5,711 nt of DNA, taken from NCBI GenBank assembly GCA_018241865.1, contig JAFECY010000197.1:1-5711 (forward strand), read 5' to 3'. Under the pieces are notes generated by a model. It saw only the letters and a list, made by a program, of their open reading frames with translations, did not search any database and was not told the origin of the DNA. This document shows positions 4,632-5,711 of this stretch, in pieces. The stretch's first letter is position 1, and the number at the start of each line of letters is the position of its first letter. The position numbers and the translations under genes are program-made. The stretch comes from Pseudomonadota bacterium. Its GTDB lineage: Bacteria > Pseudomonadota > Gammaproteobacteria > Burkholderiales > Burkholderiaceae_D.

Positions 4632-5711
4632 GGTTCTGCTCCCGTTTCAGTCGGATTTTTGCTCTGCTTGCTGTGATTTTCGTTACCCACAATCTGTTTC
4701 GCCGGATCGCGCAGACCGCGGTCTGGGCTGGTCCAAATAGCGCGTTTTCCACGCTTGCGCAGCAAAACTCTCGGCACCGCCCAGACAGTGGTGCACATGT
4801 TCAGCATCCAATAAGCCAGCGGATACCAGATCATCCAAAAATAGTGACGGAAGATACGATGGTCGTAGCGGCGATCGAGTAACATACTGACCAGTATTTG
4901 CAGCAGACAAGTGGTGCCGATCAACACGCCGTGCCAACCCGGCACGATGGTGATTTGCCAGCGCAACGGCATCTCGACGAATAGACCGATAGTCCATATC
5001 AACAGCACCAGCGCCATGGCATACGCCCAAAACACCGAGATCGCGTATTCCAGATACACCATCACCATCCGCCGCAAGCGCCAAGTGCGCAGCACATGAA
5101 AATACTTGCGGATCACCTGCACGCCACCCATGGCCCAGCGCAAGCGCTGTTTCCACAAACCACGCAAAGTTTCCGGCATCAAGATCCAGCACAGCGCGTG
5201 CGGCTCGAAGCGCACATCCCAGTGATTGGTCTGCAGTTTCCAACTGATGTCGATGTCCTCGGTCAGCATGTCCGGGCTCCAGAAGCCGATCTGTAGCAAG
5301 GCGCGTTTACGGAACATCGCCACCACGCCGGATACCGTGAACACGCGGCCATAAATACGTTGCGTGCGTTTGATGAGGCCGATGATGGAAGAAAATTCGC
5401 CGACCTGCAGCCGGCCGAGCAAGGTCGAGCGGGTACGGATACGCGGATTGCCGGTGACCGCGCCGACCCGATGGCCTTCAATGAAATGCGGCAGCATCCA
5501 AGAGATGACGTCGCGATCGAGCACCGCATCGCCGTCGATACAGAGTAAAAATTCACCGCGTGCGACCAAAGCAGCCGTGTTCAAGCCGACCGCCTTGCCT
5601 TGATTGCGCGCCTGATGCACCACCCGCAGCTTCGGGTACACCGCGATCAGCTCGTCGAGAATCGCGCCGGTATTGTCTTTACTGCCGTCGTTGATACAGA
5701 TGATTTCGTAG
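4628..5711 (-). CDS. pgaC: PgaC, PNAG glycosyltransferase (GT2 family), 5' end outside window
   Basis: PgaC is the processive family 2 glycosyltransferase that polymerises N-acetylglucosamine from UDP-GlcNAc at the inner membrane. The last 360 codons are present; the N-terminal membrane segment and start lie past the right edge. The fragment opens with YEIICINDGSKDNT, the nucleotide-sugar binding strand. The metal-binding DGD is at 5528-5536, TED with the likely catalytic Asp at 5255-5263, and QRLRW at 5135-5149, the signature of processive beta-synthases. Three hydrophobic stretches follow: MVMVYLEYAISVFWAYAM onward, WHGVLIGTTCLLQILVSMLL, and YFWMIWYPLAYWML. The C-terminus is a basic tail. 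The gene ends in the ATGA overlap with pgaD, so translation is probably coupled. Apparent starts inside the fragment, such as the GTG at 5639-5641, would cut through the catalytic domain and are not real. Any pgaA and pgaB would lie to the right. Confidence 0.93.
   Translation of the reverse strand, partial: YEIICINDGSKDNTGAILDELIAVYPKLRVVHQARNQGKAVGLNTAALVARGEFLLCIDGDAVLDRDVISWMLPHFIEGHRVGAVTGNPRIRTRSTLLGRLQVGEFSSIIGLIKRTQRIYGRVFTVSGVVAMFRKRALLQIGFWSPDMLTEDIDISWKLQTNHWDVRFEPHALCWILMPETLRGLWKQRLRWAMGGVQVIRKYFHVLRTWRLRRMVMVYLEYAISVFWAYAMALVLLIWTIGLFVEMPLRWQITIVPGWHGVLIGTTCLLQILVSMLLDRRYDHRIFRHYFWMIWYPLAYWMLNMCTTVWAVPRVLLRKRGKRAIWTSPDRGLRDPAKQIVGNENHSKQSKNPTETGAEP
4639..4643 (-). promoter_or_regulatory. 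Ribosome binding site of pgaD inside the end of pgaC
   Basis: On the minus strand this reads GGGAG, seven bases before the pgaD ATG. It sits within the last codons of pgaC, so pgaD can be translated by ribosomes finishing pgaC or by fresh initiation. Confidence 0.6.

Noticed and set aside
4683..5243. Minus-strand open frame of 186 codons overlapping pgaC in another frame
   Set aside because: It is a shifted-frame reading of the pgaC coding sequence, whose motifs and membrane segments are all in the other frame.

Overview
This looks like a chromosomal segment of a betaproteobacterium, most likely Burkholderiales of the Oxalobacteraceae kind. That placement is inferred from the protein flavour, the moderately high GC and the mix of squalene (hopanoid-type) and poly-N-acetylglucosamine genes; it was not tested by any search. 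The window holds six protein genes, two of them cut by its ends. No RNA gene, CRISPR array, transposase or attachment site was seen.

Layout. Positions 1-906 (minus strand) hold the N-terminal 302 residues of a lipoprotein periplasmic adaptor of an RND efflux pump; its C-terminus, and presumably the pump gene, lie beyond the left edge. Positions 907-1049 are a divergent control region with two inverted repeats that share a TGACT/AGTCA half-site, and oppositely directed -10 boxes that overlap. Positions 1050-4155 (plus strand) hold hpnC, hpnD and hpnE, the three-enzyme bacterial route from farnesyl diphosphate to squalene. Positions 4146-5711 (minus strand) hold pgaD and most of pgaC, the inner-membrane synthase pair for poly-beta-1,6-N-acetylglucosamine (PNAG).

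How the genes work together. HpnD condenses two farnesyl diphosphates to presqualene diphosphate, HpnC converts this to hydroxysqualene, and the flavoprotein HpnE reduces it to squalene, the usual substrate of squalene-hopene cyclase. No cyclase gene is in the window. PgaC and PgaD form a separate unit that polymerises and exports PNAG; its genes overlap by ATGA and meet hpnE tail to tail with a 10-base overlap. The adaptor and the hpn genes share one short divergent promoter region, so they may share a regulator, but no regulator gene is in view.

No wholly new system is apparent. The points most worth a second look are regulatory: the paired palindromes at 978-1041, a stem-loop between hpnC and hpnD, and a GC-rich dispersed-type repeat at the start of hpnE that supplies, and could hide, that gene's ribosome binding site.
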